A stretch of DNA of 33,623 nucleotides from Candidatus Dietzia intestinigallinarum (GCA_019119875.1 DWWG01000149.1:1-33623), one strand, 5' to 3'; shown: positions 24,275 through 32,164, numbered from the stretch's first letter. Notes: generated by a model from the letters alone, not told the origin. Made by a program: numbers and translations.

Positions 24275-24314
24275 TTATCCACAGGCCCCGGTTGCGGTCG
24301 CGGCCTGTGGATGA
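24275..24314. promoter_or_regulatory. Inverted pair of DnaA-box-like sites in a divergent promoter
   Basis: TTATCCACA (24275-24283) matches the DnaA-box consensus TTATNCACA exactly. TGTGGATGA (24306-24314) is TCATCCACA on the other strand, one mismatch. Together they form an 11-bp perfect stem (24277-24287 with 24302-24312) with a 14-nt loop. The right arm overlaps the expected -35 of the metallopeptidase gene. Confidence 0.5.
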
Positions 24315-24334
24315 CGGCCTCTCTCGAGGTGGTC

Positions 24335-24340
24335 TACGGT
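24335..24340 (+). promoter_or_regulatory. -10 box of a leaderless promoter for the YgjP/M48-like gene
   Basis: TACGGT ends 7 nt before GTG 24348. ATGACG at 24311-24316 with an 18-bp spacer is a possible -35. Confidence 0.45.
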
Positions 24341-24347
24341 GGTCGCC

Positions 24348-24944
24348 GTGCCGCCCGTACCCCCTGCCCGAACCGGGCTGCCCACCAGCCCCGACGATCC
24401 CCGGATCGACGTGCGCCGCTCACGTCGCCGCACACGGACGGTGTCGGCGCGGGTGGAGGGCGAGACCGTGGTGGTGCTCATGCCGGCCGGTCTGCCGGGG
24501 GCCGAGGAGCGGCGGATCATCTCCGAGATGCTGGTCAGACTCGCCCGCTCCCGAGGACGCCGCGGGGCCCGGTCCTCCGATGCGGCGCTCGTGGAGCGCG
24601 CGCGGGCGCTGTCGCGTCAGTGGCTCGGCGGACGGGCGGTGCCGGAGTCGGTGCGGTGGGTGCCGGCCATGACCACGCGCTGGGCGTCATGTTCGCAGGG
24701 GTCTCGGGAGATCCGGATCAGCGAGTCGTTGCGGGACGTCCCCGCCTACGTCCTGGACTACGTGCTGGTGCACGAGCTGGCGCACCTGGTGGTCCCGGGA
24801 GGGCATCCGCCGGAGTTCTGGGAGCTGGTGCGGGCCTTCCCGCGAACCGAGCGGGCGATGGGCTATCTCGAGGCGTACTCGCGGGTGCTGCGATCCGGCG
24901 CGTCCGAGGGCGTGGGAGATCTCGTCGACGACGGCACGGGATAG
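24348..24944 (+). CDS. SprT/YgjP-like (DUF45, M48-type) metallopeptidase
   Basis: 198 aa. The zinc motif is H142-E143-L-A-H146 with a third His at 153 (HLVVPGGHPPEFW). Upstream is the family block MTTRWASCSQGSREIRISESLRDVPAYVLDYVLVHELAH. That pattern (RWGSCS...I.LN..L...P...IDYVVVHELCH) is typical of the YgjP/DUF45 family of small metallopeptidases. It should be a soluble zinc hydrolase of unknown substrate. The start is GTG 24348; GTG 24339 is also in frame, but it lies in the -10 box. It is divergent from the E1-like gene, with which it shares a 124-bp region carrying DnaA-box-like sites, and convergent with the DUF2342 gene 26 bp downstream. Confidence 0.85.
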   Translation: MPPVPPARTGLPTSPDDPRIDVRRSRRRTRTVSARVEGETVVVLMPAGLPGAEERRIISEMLVRLARSRGRRGARSSDAALVERARALSRQWLGGRAVPESVRWVPAMTTRWASCSQGSREIRISESLRDVPAYVLDYVLVHELAHLVVPGGHPPEFWELVRAFPRTERAMGYLEAYSRVLRSGASEGVGDLVDDGTG

Positions 24945-24970
24945 TCGCCGACGCCCCGGGACGGCACCTC

Positions 24971-26320
24971 TCAGGTCTCGTCCTGCGGCTCGTCGGAGGC
25001 ACCGCCACCGGATTCGCGCAGGAACTTCTCGATCTCGTCCACGCCGCCGGAATCGCCGGACTCGTCGAGCAGACGGTCGATCACGGCAGCCGGATTCTCG
25101 AGGTCCTCACCCACGGGCAGCAGGTCGGGGTGCTGCCACAGTCCGTCGCGACGCTCGGTGCCCACGGCCTCGCCCACGCGGCGCCACAGTTCGGAGGCCT
25201 CGCGGGCCTTCCGCGGCCGCAGCTCGAGCCCCACGAGGGAGGAGAAGGCCTGCTCGGCGGCACCGCCGGTGGCCCGGCGGCGCAGCCACATCTCGCGCAG
25301 CTTGTCGGCGCTGGGCAGGCGGTCGCCCACGGCGGCGGTGACCACCGCGTCCACCCAGCCCTCGACGAGCGCCAGCAGGGTTTCCAGACGGCCGAGGGCG
25401 GCCTCGTTGACGTTGGTGACCTTGGGGCCGATCGCGCCGGCGCCGCCGGCGAGCATCTCCTGCAGCTTGGCCGGGTCCTGCAGCACGGACGGGTCGAGCC
25501 CGGCGGCCAGATCGTCGAGACCGGAGGTGTCCACACGGATGCCGCGCGCGTACTCGTCGACCGTGGCCAGGAACCGTGCGTGCAGCCAGGGGGCGCCGGC
25601 GAACAGTCGCAGGTGGGCGGCCTCGCGGGCGGCGAGGAACACCACGACCTCCTGCCGGGGCAGTTCGAGCTCGTCGGCGAACGCGTCGATCGCGGTCGGG
25701 CAGAGCGCGGCCACGCCGTCGTCACCGAACGGGATGCCCACCTCGGAGGAGAACAACACGGCCGGGGCGAGCTTGCCCAGGCCCTGACCCAGCTGGATGC
25801 CGAAGCCCATGCCGCCCATCTGGTCGAGCATGCCCAGCAGCGGCCCCGCGATCTGCCTGGCCTCCTCGGGCATGGCGCCCCTGGTGGCGGAGTTCATCTG
25901 CTCGGCCACGGGGGTGCACACCTTCTCCCAGGTGGGCAGGGACTGCTCGACCCACTGCTGGGGGGTCCACACCTCGGTGCGGTGCACACCGGTGGGGAAC
26001 ACGGTGGTGTCGTCCAGCCACAGTTCCGCGAGCCGGACCGATTCCTCGGCGGCCGTGCGGTTGGCGTCGGTGACCACGGGCGTGCGGCCGAGCGCCTGCA
26101 GCGCGACGGTGCGGGCCAGCTGGTAGTTGACCGGGCCGGAGCTGCCGGGGCCGGACATCGCCGAGCCCATGTTGCCGAGCATCTGCCCGAACTGGGAGAT
26201 CATCTTGCCGAGGTCGCCGAACTGCGAGGGGTCGAAACCGCCGGGACCGCCCGGGTTGCTGTCCCGGTCGTCGTCGCGTCCGTCGTCGTCGGAGGCGGAG
26301 AAACCGAAGGGCTGGTTCAT
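24971..26320 (-). CDS. Zinc-dependent hydrolase/metalloprotease, DUF2342 (Rv3195-like)
   Basis: 449 aa. The N-terminus is acidic and Gly-rich (1-35), followed by a Met/Gln/Gly stretch GDLGKMISQFGQMLGNMGSAMSG. The catalytic-looking motif is R232-E-A-A-H236 in FLAAREAAHLRLF, followed by WLHARF, as in the actinobacterial zincin-like hydrolase family (Rv3195, DUF2342/TIGR03624). It keeps a cytosolic profile with no signal peptide or transmembrane helix. The substrate is unknown; the family is conserved in actinobacteria next to PDZ-Lon proteases, as here. ATG 26320 is preceded by TACCGT ending 6 nt upstream, so a leaderless mRNA is likely. It is divergent from the PDZ-Lon gene across 79 bp. Confidence 0.88.
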   Translation of the reverse strand: MNQPFGFSASDDDGRDDDRDSNPGGPGGFDPSQFGDLGKMISQFGQMLGNMGSAMSGPGSSGPVNYQLARTVALQALGRTPVVTDANRTAAEESVRLAELWLDDTTVFPTGVHRTEVWTPQQWVEQSLPTWEKVCTPVAEQMNSATRGAMPEEARQIAGPLLGMLDQMGGMGFGIQLGQGLGKLAPAVLFSSEVGIPFGDDGVAALCPTAIDAFADELELPRQEVVVFLAAREAAHLRLFAGAPWLHARFLATVDEYARGIRVDTSGLDDLAAGLDPSVLQDPAKLQEMLAGGAGAIGPKVTNVNEAALGRLETLLALVEGWVDAVVTAAVGDRLPSADKLREMWLRRRATGGAAEQAFSSLVGLELRPRKAREASELWRRVGEAVGTERRDGLWQHPDLLPVGEDLENPAAVIDRLLDESGDSGGVDEIEKFLRESGGGASDEPQDET

Positions 26321-26326
26321 GCCACA

Positions 26327-26332
26327 ACGGTA
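26327..26332 (-). promoter_or_regulatory. -10 box of a leaderless promoter for the DUF2342 gene
   Basis: TACCGT on the minus strand ends 6 nt before ATG 26320. Confidence 0.45.
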
Positions 26333-26386
26333 CAGCGTGCAGGGGTACGGGGTCCGGCCGTGACGCGGTCCGGCGGGTCAGCGGTC

Positions 26387-26392
26387 TACCCT
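26387..26392 (+). promoter_or_regulatory. -10 box of a leaderless promoter for the PDZ-Lon gene
   Basis: TACCCT ends 7 nt before GTG 26400. The divergent DUF2342 and PDZ-Lon promoters lie 54 bp apart. Confidence 0.45.
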
Positions 26393-26399
26393 GACTGGC

Positions 26400-27461
26400 G
26401 TGAGTCGCCGCCTGTTCACCCTGTTCGCCGCGTTGGTTCCCGCGGTGCTGCTGCTCGTCCTCGCGACGTCTGCCACCGTTCCGTTGGTCTCGATGGGCCC
26501 CGGGCCCACCTACGACACGTTCGGTGAGGCGGAGGTGGAGGCCGAGGACGGCGGGGTCGAGGAGGTGCCCGTCATCGAGGTCTCCGGTCGTGAGGCCGAC
26601 GAGACCACCGGGTCGTTGCGGATGACGACCGTCGCGGTGCGGGACCGGTTGACGCTGGCCGACGCGATGCGGTTCTGGCTCGACCCGGCGCAGGTGGTGG
26701 TGCCGCGTGACCAGGTGTTCCCACCGGATCGGTCGCGCGAGGAGGTCCGCGAGTCCAACGTCGCGGAGATGGTCGGGTCGGAGAACAGCGCGGAGGCGGC
26801 CGCCTACCGTTACCTCGGTATCCCCATGCAGCCGCGGGTCGAGGGGGTAGATCCGTCGGGGCCGGCGGCGGGCCTTCTGGAGCCGGGCGACATCATCCTG
26901 GCGGTCGACGGGGTGCGGGTGGCCGACACCACCGAGGTGGTGGACGAGGTCAGTGCGCACCGTCCCGGCGACGAGGTGCGGGTGGAGTACCTGCGCGACG
27001 GACAGGAGGCGACGACGACGGCGACGTTGGCCTCCTCCGGTCCAGAAGGCGACCCCGACCAGGGCCGCCTGGGCGTCATCGTGGGGGACACGCCGGCGGA
27101 CGGGACGGATGTGACGATCTCGGTGGCACCGGATGTCGGGGGCCCCTCGGCCGGGCTCATCCTGGCGATCGCGATCGTGGACAGGCTCTCGCCTGGCGAG
27201 GCCACCGGCGGTGCGGACGTGGCCGGCTCGGGCACCATCCAGCCGGACGGCACGGTCGGATCGATCGGTGGCATCCGGCACAAGATCCGCGCCGCACACG
27301 AGGTCGGGGCCACCGAGTTCCTGGTGCCGGCCGGCAACTGTGCGGAGGCTGTGCAGAACCCCCCGGACGGAATCAGGCTCATCGAGGTCTCCACGCTCAC
27401 GGGAGCACTTGAGGCGCTGGAGACGGCGGCGTCCGGTGGAGAGCCACCGACCTGCGGCTGA
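26400..27461 (+). CDS. Membrane-anchored PDZ-Lon (S16) serine protease (Rv3194c-like)
   Basis: 353 aa. An N-terminal signal anchor (about 7-27, LFAALVPAVLLLVLATSATV) is followed by SMGPGPTYDTFG. A PDZ domain lies at about 140-215 (GPAAGLLEPGDIILAVDGVRV). A C-terminal Lon-type domain has the Ser-Lys dyad S250 (in GGPSAGL) and K295 (in GGIRHKI). The family is YlbL/Rv3194c, an extracytoplasmic quality-control protease that degrades misfolded exported proteins; no AAA module is present. GTG 26400 fits a leaderless promoter. A UPF0182 membrane protein gene follows 66 bp downstream. Confidence 0.92.
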   Translation: MSRRLFTLFAALVPAVLLLVLATSATVPLVSMGPGPTYDTFGEAEVEAEDGGVEEVPVIEVSGREADETTGSLRMTTVAVRDRLTLADAMRFWLDPAQVVVPRDQVFPPDRSREEVRESNVAEMVGSENSAEAAAYRYLGIPMQPRVEGVDPSGPAAGLLEPGDIILAVDGVRVADTTEVVDEVSAHRPGDEVRVEYLRDGQEATTTATLASSGPEGDPDQGRLGVIVGDTPADGTDVTISVAPDVGGPSAGLILAIAIVDRLSPGEATGGADVAGSGTIQPDGTVGSIGGIRHKIRAAHEVGATEFLVPAGNCAEAVQNPPDGIRLIEVSTLTGALEALETAASGGEPPTCG

Positions 27462-27476
27462 GGCGCGGCTTTTCCG

Positions 27477-27482
27477 TAAGGT
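27477..27482 (+). promoter_or_regulatory. Probable -10 box of the UPF0182 gene
   Basis: TAAGGT predicts a start near 27489 and a leader of about 39 nt with AGGAG around 27514-27518. Confidence 0.35.
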
Positions 27483-27527
27483 GGGGTCCACGAGCATGTC
27501 CGCCTCAGCAGTCCAGGAGCAACACCT

Positions 27528-30500
27528 GTGTCCGTCCGCCCACCCGGCAACCCGACCGGACGGCCCGTCGCGATCTCGCGCCGCGGCCGCGCCATCGCCG
27601 TCGCCGTCGTCGTCCTCATCATCCTCATCCAGGTCCTTCCCCGGCTGAACACCGCCTACACGGACTGGTTGTGGTTCGGCAGTGTCGACGCCACCAGTGT
27701 CTTCCGGACCGAGCTGCTCACGCGGCTCGGTCTTTTCGTGCTGGTGGGGCTGCTGACCGGCATCGCGGTGTCGGCGGGGGCGGTGTTGGCGTACCGCTTC
27801 CGTCCGGTGTTCCTCGCGCAGGCCGGGCTGCCGGACGCGGTGGCCCGCTACCGTGCCGCGATGGGGGGCTCGCCGGCCAAGACCCTCATCTGGATCCCGA
27901 TCGTGTTGGGCGTCCTCGCCGGCTCGATCGCGCAGACGGGGTGGCAGACGGTGCTGGCGTTCTTCAACGCCACGCCGTTCGGTCGGACGGATCCGCAGTT
28001 CGGGTTGGACATCTCCTTCTACGCGTTCCAGCTGCCCATGTGGCGCGCGGTCGTCACCTGGGTGATGGTCGCGGTGGTGCTGGCGTTCCTGGCCAACCTG
28101 GTCACCCACTACCTCGTGGGCGGGCTCCGGCCCGGAGCGCGTGAGGGCGCCCTGACGCGCGCGGCCCGCATCCAGCTGGTCACGCTGGCCGGCATCTTCG
28201 TCCTGGCCAAGGCCGCCGCCTACTGGCTCGACAGGTACGAGTTGCTGTTCCGCGAGAACGCCACGTTCACCGGTGCCAGCTACACGGACGTCAACGCGTT
28301 GATGCCGGCCAAGATCTTCATGTTCGCCGTGGCACTGGTCTGTGCGATCGCCTTCTTCTCGGCGATCGTCATCAAGGATCTGCGCATTCCGGCGCTGGCG
28401 ACCGTGCTGCTGCTGTTCTCGGCACTCGTGGTGGGTTCGGCGTGGCCGCTGGCCGTGGAGCAGTTCTCGGTCAACCCCAACCGCGCCGAGAAGGAGCGCG
28501 AGTACATCGCCCGCAACATCGAGGCGACCAGGGCCGCGTACGACATCGGTGACGACCGGGTCACCTACATCGAGAACTGGGGTGCGCCCAGTCCGAACCC
28601 GCGCCAGGCGGCCTCGGACACCACCACGTTGTCGAACGTGCGGATCCTGGACCCCAACGTCCTGTCACCCACGTTCACGCAGATGCAGCAGCTGCGGAAC
28701 TTCTACGGTTTCCCGGAGACCCTGAGCCTGGACCGGTACACGATCGACGGGGAGATGCAGGACTTCCTGGTGGCGGCCCGTGAGCTCGACCCGTCGGCGC
28801 TGCAGGCCAACCAGCGGGACTGGATCAACCGCCACACCGTGTACACGCACGGGAACGGTTTCGTGGCCGCGCCCGCCAACCGGGTCAACGAGATCGCGGA
28901 TGACGCGGGTTCGGACCGTGGCGGCCTGCCCAACTTCCAGGTCTCGGACCTGGACACGATCAACAACGACCAGGAGATGATGATCCCGGTCACGCAGCCG
29001 CGGATCTACTTCGGTGAACTCATCGCGCAGTCGGATCCGGATTACGCGATCGTCGGGGACAACGGCGAGGGCCCGCGCGAGTACGACACGGACACCACGC
29101 AGTACACCTACACCGGTTCCGGTGGCGTGCCGATCGGTGGCTGGATCAACCGCACGGCGTACGCACTGAAGTTCGCCGAGCGGAACATCCTGCTGTCGGG
29201 CCTGATCAACGACAATTCGAAGATCATCTACGACCGCGATCCCCGGGACCGTGTGCAGAAGGTCGCTCCGTGGCTCACCACGGACACCACCACCTACCCG
29301 GCCGTGATCGACGGGCGCATCAAGTGGATCGTCGACGGCTACACCACGCTCAAGACCTACCCCTACGCCGAGCTCAGCTCGCTGGAGGCGATGACCGCGG
29401 ACTCGACCGACGAGCTCGGCGGTCGGGTGCAGGTGGACGAGGAGGTCTCCTACATCCGGAATTCGGTCAAGGCCACCGTCGACGCGTACGACGGCACCGT
29501 GGACCTGTACGCGTTCGACGAGTCCGATCCGGTGCTGCAGACGTGGATGAAGGCGATGCCCGGCATCGTGCAGCCCGAGTCGGAGATCTCCGAGGAGCTT
29601 CGCGACCACTTCCGGTACCCGGAGGACCTGTTCAAGGTGCAGCGCGAACTGTTGGCCAAGTACCAGGTCGACGATCCGGGCCAGTTCTTCACCAACGACG
29701 CGTTCTGGTCGGTGCCGTCCGATCCCACCGTCACCTCGTCCATCCAGAACCCGCAGTCCACACCGACAGGTGGACCACTGGGCGGGCCCGCAGGGGGGAG
29801 CACCGGTGGGACCGGCGGCACGCAGACCGTCGACCGTGAGGGGCCGAGCCAGCCCCCGTACTACGTGATCACCTCTGACCCCGCCGACCCGGAGTCCGAC
29901 GAACCGACGTTCCAGCTCATCTCGGCCTTCCGAGGGTATGAACGCGAGTTCTTGTCAGCGCACATGTCGGCGAGTTCGGACCCGGACACCTACGGTGAGA
30001 TCACCGTGCGGGTACAGCGGCCGATCGAGCCGCTGGCCCAGGGACCCAACCAGGCGCAGGACATCATGATCGCCTCCCCGGCGATCGCCGAGGATCGTCG
30101 GCTCTGGGGTGAGACCGCGGAGGTCACGGAGGGCAACCTCCTCGCGCTGCCGCTGGCCAATGATTCGGTGCTGTACGTGGAGCCCATCTACACGCAGCGC
30201 AAGGACCAGGACTCGGCGTACCCGCGTCTGCTGCGGGTGATGGTGAGCTACGACCGCGCCGTGGGCTATGCGCCCACTCTGTACGAGGCGCTGCGGCAGG
30301 TGGGTATCGAGACCGACCCGAATCTCGTGCGCATCGACGAGAGCGGCGAGGCCGAAGCGGAGGCGGAGGAGAGCTCGGGCCGGCCCGGGGCCGAGACCAG
30401 TTCCCCGCGGCCGTCCACGCCCTCGGGCACCGGAGGCGCTAGCGATGCCCAGCGCGGTGCCGCGATCGACGAGATCAACTCGGCGCTCAACGCAGTCCGC

Positions 30501-30599
30501 TCGGCGCAGAGCAGCGGCGACCTCGGCGACCTGGGCCAGGCACTCGACGACCTGCAGGCCGCGGTCGACGCCTACCAGGCCCTCGGCAACGGCAACTGA
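27528..30599 (+). CDS. UPF0182 family large membrane protein (Rv3193c-like)
   Basis: 1023 aa. About seven transmembrane helices lie in the first 310 residues (for example 23-42, 65-88, 116-138, 166-190 and 216-236). A large soluble domain, rich in Asp/Tyr and probably extracytoplasmic, follows, with motifs such as GAPSPNPRQAASDT, QPRIYFGEL and TYPYAELSSLEAMT. The Ser/Glu-rich, low-complexity tail (near 935-975) ends in a helix with repeated LGDLGQALDDLQAAVDAYQAL heptads. It matches the actinobacterial UPF0182 family next to PDZ-Lon, as Rv3193c is. The function is unknown. The GTG start at 27528 has AGGAG about 9 nt upstream. A terminator hairpin follows at 30618-30644. Confidence 0.93.
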   Translation: MSVRPPGNPTGRPVAISRRGRAIAVAVVVLIILIQVLPRLNTAYTDWLWFGSVDATSVFRTELLTRLGLFVLVGLLTGIAVSAGAVLAYRFRPVFLAQAGLPDAVARYRAAMGGSPAKTLIWIPIVLGVLAGSIAQTGWQTVLAFFNATPFGRTDPQFGLDISFYAFQLPMWRAVVTWVMVAVVLAFLANLVTHYLVGGLRPGAREGALTRAARIQLVTLAGIFVLAKAAAYWLDRYELLFRENATFTGASYTDVNALMPAKIFMFAVALVCAIAFFSAIVIKDLRIPALATVLLLFSALVVGSAWPLAVEQFSVNPNRAEKEREYIARNIEATRAAYDIGDDRVTYIENWGAPSPNPRQAASDTTTLSNVRILDPNVLSPTFTQMQQLRNFYGFPETLSLDRYTIDGEMQDFLVAARELDPSALQANQRDWINRHTVYTHGNGFVAAPANRVNEIADDAGSDRGGLPNFQVSDLDTINNDQEMMIPVTQPRIYFGELIAQSDPDYAIVGDNGEGPREYDTDTTQYTYTGSGGVPIGGWINRTAYALKFAERNILLSGLINDNSKIIYDRDPRDRVQKVAPWLTTDTTTYPAVIDGRIKWIVDGYTTLKTYPYAELSSLEAMTADSTDELGGRVQVDEEVSYIRNSVKATVDAYDGTVDLYAFDESDPVLQTWMKAMPGIVQPESEISEELRDHFRYPEDLFKVQRELLAKYQVDDPGQFFTNDAFWSVPSDPTVTSSIQNPQSTPTGGPLGGPAGGSTGGTGGTQTVDREGPSQPPYYVITSDPADPESDEPTFQLISAFRGYEREFLSAHMSASSDPDTYGEITVRVQRPIEPLAQGPNQAQDIMIASPAIAEDRRLWGETAEVTEGNLLALPLANDSVLYVEPIYTQRKDQDSAYPRLLRVMVSYDRAVGYAPTLYEALRQVGIETDPNLVRIDESGEAEAEAEESSGRPGAETSSPRPSTPSGTGGASDAQRGAAIDEINSALNAVRSAQSSGDLGDLGQALDDLQAAVDAYQALGNGN

Positions 30600-30617
30600 C
30601 GAGTGCCTGGTGGGCGA

Positions 30618-30644
30618 GCGGCCGCCATGTGGACGGGCGGCCGC
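30618..30644 (+). terminator. Terminator of the UPF0182 gene
   Basis: A perfect 9-bp GC stem (30618-30626 with 30636-30644) and a 9-nt loop, 18 bp past the stop codon. Confidence 0.65.
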
Positions 30645-30734
30645 GTAGAGGTCAGGGGATCAGGGCTGTGACCTGGCACTGTTCAGCCTCTGGTGTGTGT
30701 TCGGTCACCTTTCGGCAGGATCTGGTTCACCGAT

Positions 30735-30764
30735 TTGCATTGTCCGATCCGCCGCACGTAGTGT
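30735..30764 (+). promoter_or_regulatory. Possible promoter of the initiator tRNA
   Basis: TTGCAT (30735-30740), an 18-bp spacer and TAGTGT (30759-30764) predict a start near 30771, 9 nt before the mature tRNA. The rest of 30645-30779 shows nothing recognisable. Confidence 0.4.
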
Positions 30765-30779
30765 CATAGACGCAATCGA

Positions 30780-30853
30780 CGCGGGGTGGAGCAGCTCGGT
30801 AGCTCGCTGGGCTCATAACCCAGAGGTCGCAGGTTCAAATCCTGTCCCCGCTA
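30780..30853 (+). tRNA. Initiator tRNA-fMet(CAT)
   Basis: A 74-nt cloverleaf from C1 (30780) to the discriminator A73 (30853). The acceptor stem is CGCGGGG with CCCCGCT and has an unpaired 1-72 position (C1/U72), a mark of initiator tRNAs. The anticodon stem carries the three GGG:CCC pairs of initiators, with CAT at 30814-30816. The T-arm reads GCAGG-TTCAAAT-CCTGT. No CCA is encoded. A rho-independent-like terminator follows. Confidence 0.95.
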
Positions 30854-30860
30854 CTGGAGA

Positions 30861-30898
30861 ATTCAGGCTCGGTTCCTCACAAGGAGCCGGGCCTGAAT
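30861..30898 (+). terminator. Terminator downstream of tRNA-fMet
   Basis: A 17-bp stem (30861-30877 with 30882-30898, two G-U pairs) and a CACA loop, followed by a T-rich CCATTTCTC. It is the most classical terminator in the window. Confidence 0.8.
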
Positions 30899-30909
30899 CC
30901 ATTTCTCAC

Positions 30910-31330
30910 TCATTTGGCCTTTAGCGGGGGGTCAACGCCCACCCCTCGCGAGTCCGTGCCATCCTGCTCGTTCGCCCGCCGTCGACATTGCTCGCTGCTC
31001 CAGACGGCGAGTTCTTCCGGTGAGATCGTTCCGGGATCGGTGGCCACAACTTGGGCGAAGGGGATCTCCCGTCACCCCTATTGAACCCTCGTAGGTCGGG
31101 GGTCTGGCCGGCGACGGCGATCTCCTTGACGAGGGGATGATCGCCGATCACGGACTCGAGCTCGGCCCAGCAGATGTTCTCGCCTCCGCTGATGTTCATG
31201 TCCTTGAGCCGGTCGACCAGGATCATCGCGACGGCATTGTCGCGCTGTCTGACGTCGCCAGGGTGCGGTACCAGCCGTCGGGTGTAGCAGCCGAGGTCGT
31301 TGCCTCGGACTGGATCCAGTATCCGGCGCG
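30910..31330 (-). pseudogene. 3' remnant of an acyl-CoA ligase (FadD-type) gene
   Basis: Minus-strand pieces in three frames line up with the C-terminal part of AMP-forming acyl-CoA synthetases. The first piece is GYW followed by EATTSAATPDGWYRT (family PEAT...TPDGWYRTGD). After a frameshift near 31260 comes GDVRQRD, then VDRLKDMNISGGENI and the VIGDHPLVKEIAVAG block. After a second frameshift near 31085 comes EIPFAQVVATDPGTISPEELAVW. The DRxKDMxxSGGEN segment is diagnostic of the family. The 5' end, with the AMP-binding core, is missing: homology stops at 31330, where the repeat array begins. At least two frameshifts and this truncation make it non-functional. Confidence 0.8.
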
Positions 31331-32164
31331 CGTGCCCACCTGGGGTGCCCTGGATGGGGTGTTCAGGGAACTGCAGGTCAGCAGGCCGCACCCGCGGCCG
31401 CTCCCGCTTCGCCGCCCGCATCCGGGGCCTGGTGCGCGCGTCGACCTGGGGTGCCCTGGATGGGGTGTTCAGGGCACTGCAGGTCAGCAGGCCGCGCTCC
31501 CGCACCCGCATCCGCGCCCGCACCGGCACCGGCACCGCCGCCCGCTCCCACACCCGGGCCGGGGCCTGGTGCGCGCGTCGACCTGGGGTGCCCTGGATGG
31601 GGTGTTCAGGGCACCGCAGGTCAGCGGGTCGCGCCCGCACCCGTCCCCGCTCCCGCTCCGGCTCCGTCGCCCGCACCCACACCCGGGGCCGGGGCCTGGT
31701 GCGCGCGTCGACCTGGGGCGCCCTGGAAGGGGTGTTCAGGGCACTACAGGTCAGCGGGCCGCGCCCGCACCTGCTCCCGCTTCGTCGCCCCCTCCCGCAC
31801 CGCCGCCCGCATCCGGGGTCTGGTGCGCGCGTCGATCTGGGGTGCCCTGGATGGGGTGTTCAGGGCACTGCAGGTCAGCGGGCCGCACCCGTTCCGCCGC
31901 CCGCACCGACACCGCCGCCCGCTCCCACACCCGGGGCCGGGGTCTGGCGCGCGTCGACCTGGGGTGCCCTGGATGGGGTGTTCAGGGCACTGCAGGTCAG
32001 CGGGCCGTGCCCGCACCCGCGGCCGCTCCCGCTTCGTCGCCCGCACCCGCTCCGTCGCCCGCACCCGCACCGTCGTCCGCTCCCACACCCGGGGCCGGGG
32101 TCTGGTGCGCGTGCCGACGTGGGGTGCCCTGGATGGGGTGTTCAGGGCACTGCAGGTCAGCGGG
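31331..32164. repeat. Seven-copy hairpin repeat array with C-rich linkers
   Basis: A 46-bp core starting CTGGGGTGCCCTGG and ending GGTCAGCGGG occurs seven times, all in one direction: 31340-31385, 31446-31491, 31583-31628, 31713-31758, 31837-31882, 31959-32004 and 32119-32164. Each core has a hairpin, GTGCCCTG pairing with CAGGGCAC over an 11-nt loop (in copy 2, 31451-31458 with 31470-31477). Copies 2-6 are preceded by a shared GGTGCGCGCGTCGA(C/T) stretch (one base shorter in copy 6); copies 1 and 7 instead have GCGCGTGCC(C/G)AC. Linkers are CCCGCN-type hexamer-rich and of varying length, so copy spacing runs 106, 137, 130, 124, 122 and 160 bp. Copy 1 has one broken stem pair (GGGAAC). Open frames cross the array in several frames but look like by-products of GC bias. 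I see no gene here. Confidence 0.9.
31634..31654 (-). other. G-quadruplex-capable linker segment
   Basis: On the minus strand four GGG runs are separated by 3-nt loops (pattern G3N3G3N3G3N3G3). Similar spaced GGG runs occur in the other array linkers. Confidence 0.5.

Noticed and set aside
30921-31682. Minus-strand frame (253 aa) over the array and pseudogene
   Set aside because: It joins repeat translation to one frame of the broken acyl-CoA ligase and contains the frameshifts, so it is not one gene. The minus-strand frames at 31744-32472 and 31997-32785 are likewise repeat plus the antisense of the HNH gene.
31331-32164. CRISPR array
   Set aside because: Repeats are 46 bp, spacers are related to one another and low in complexity, spacing is uneven and no cas gene is in the window.
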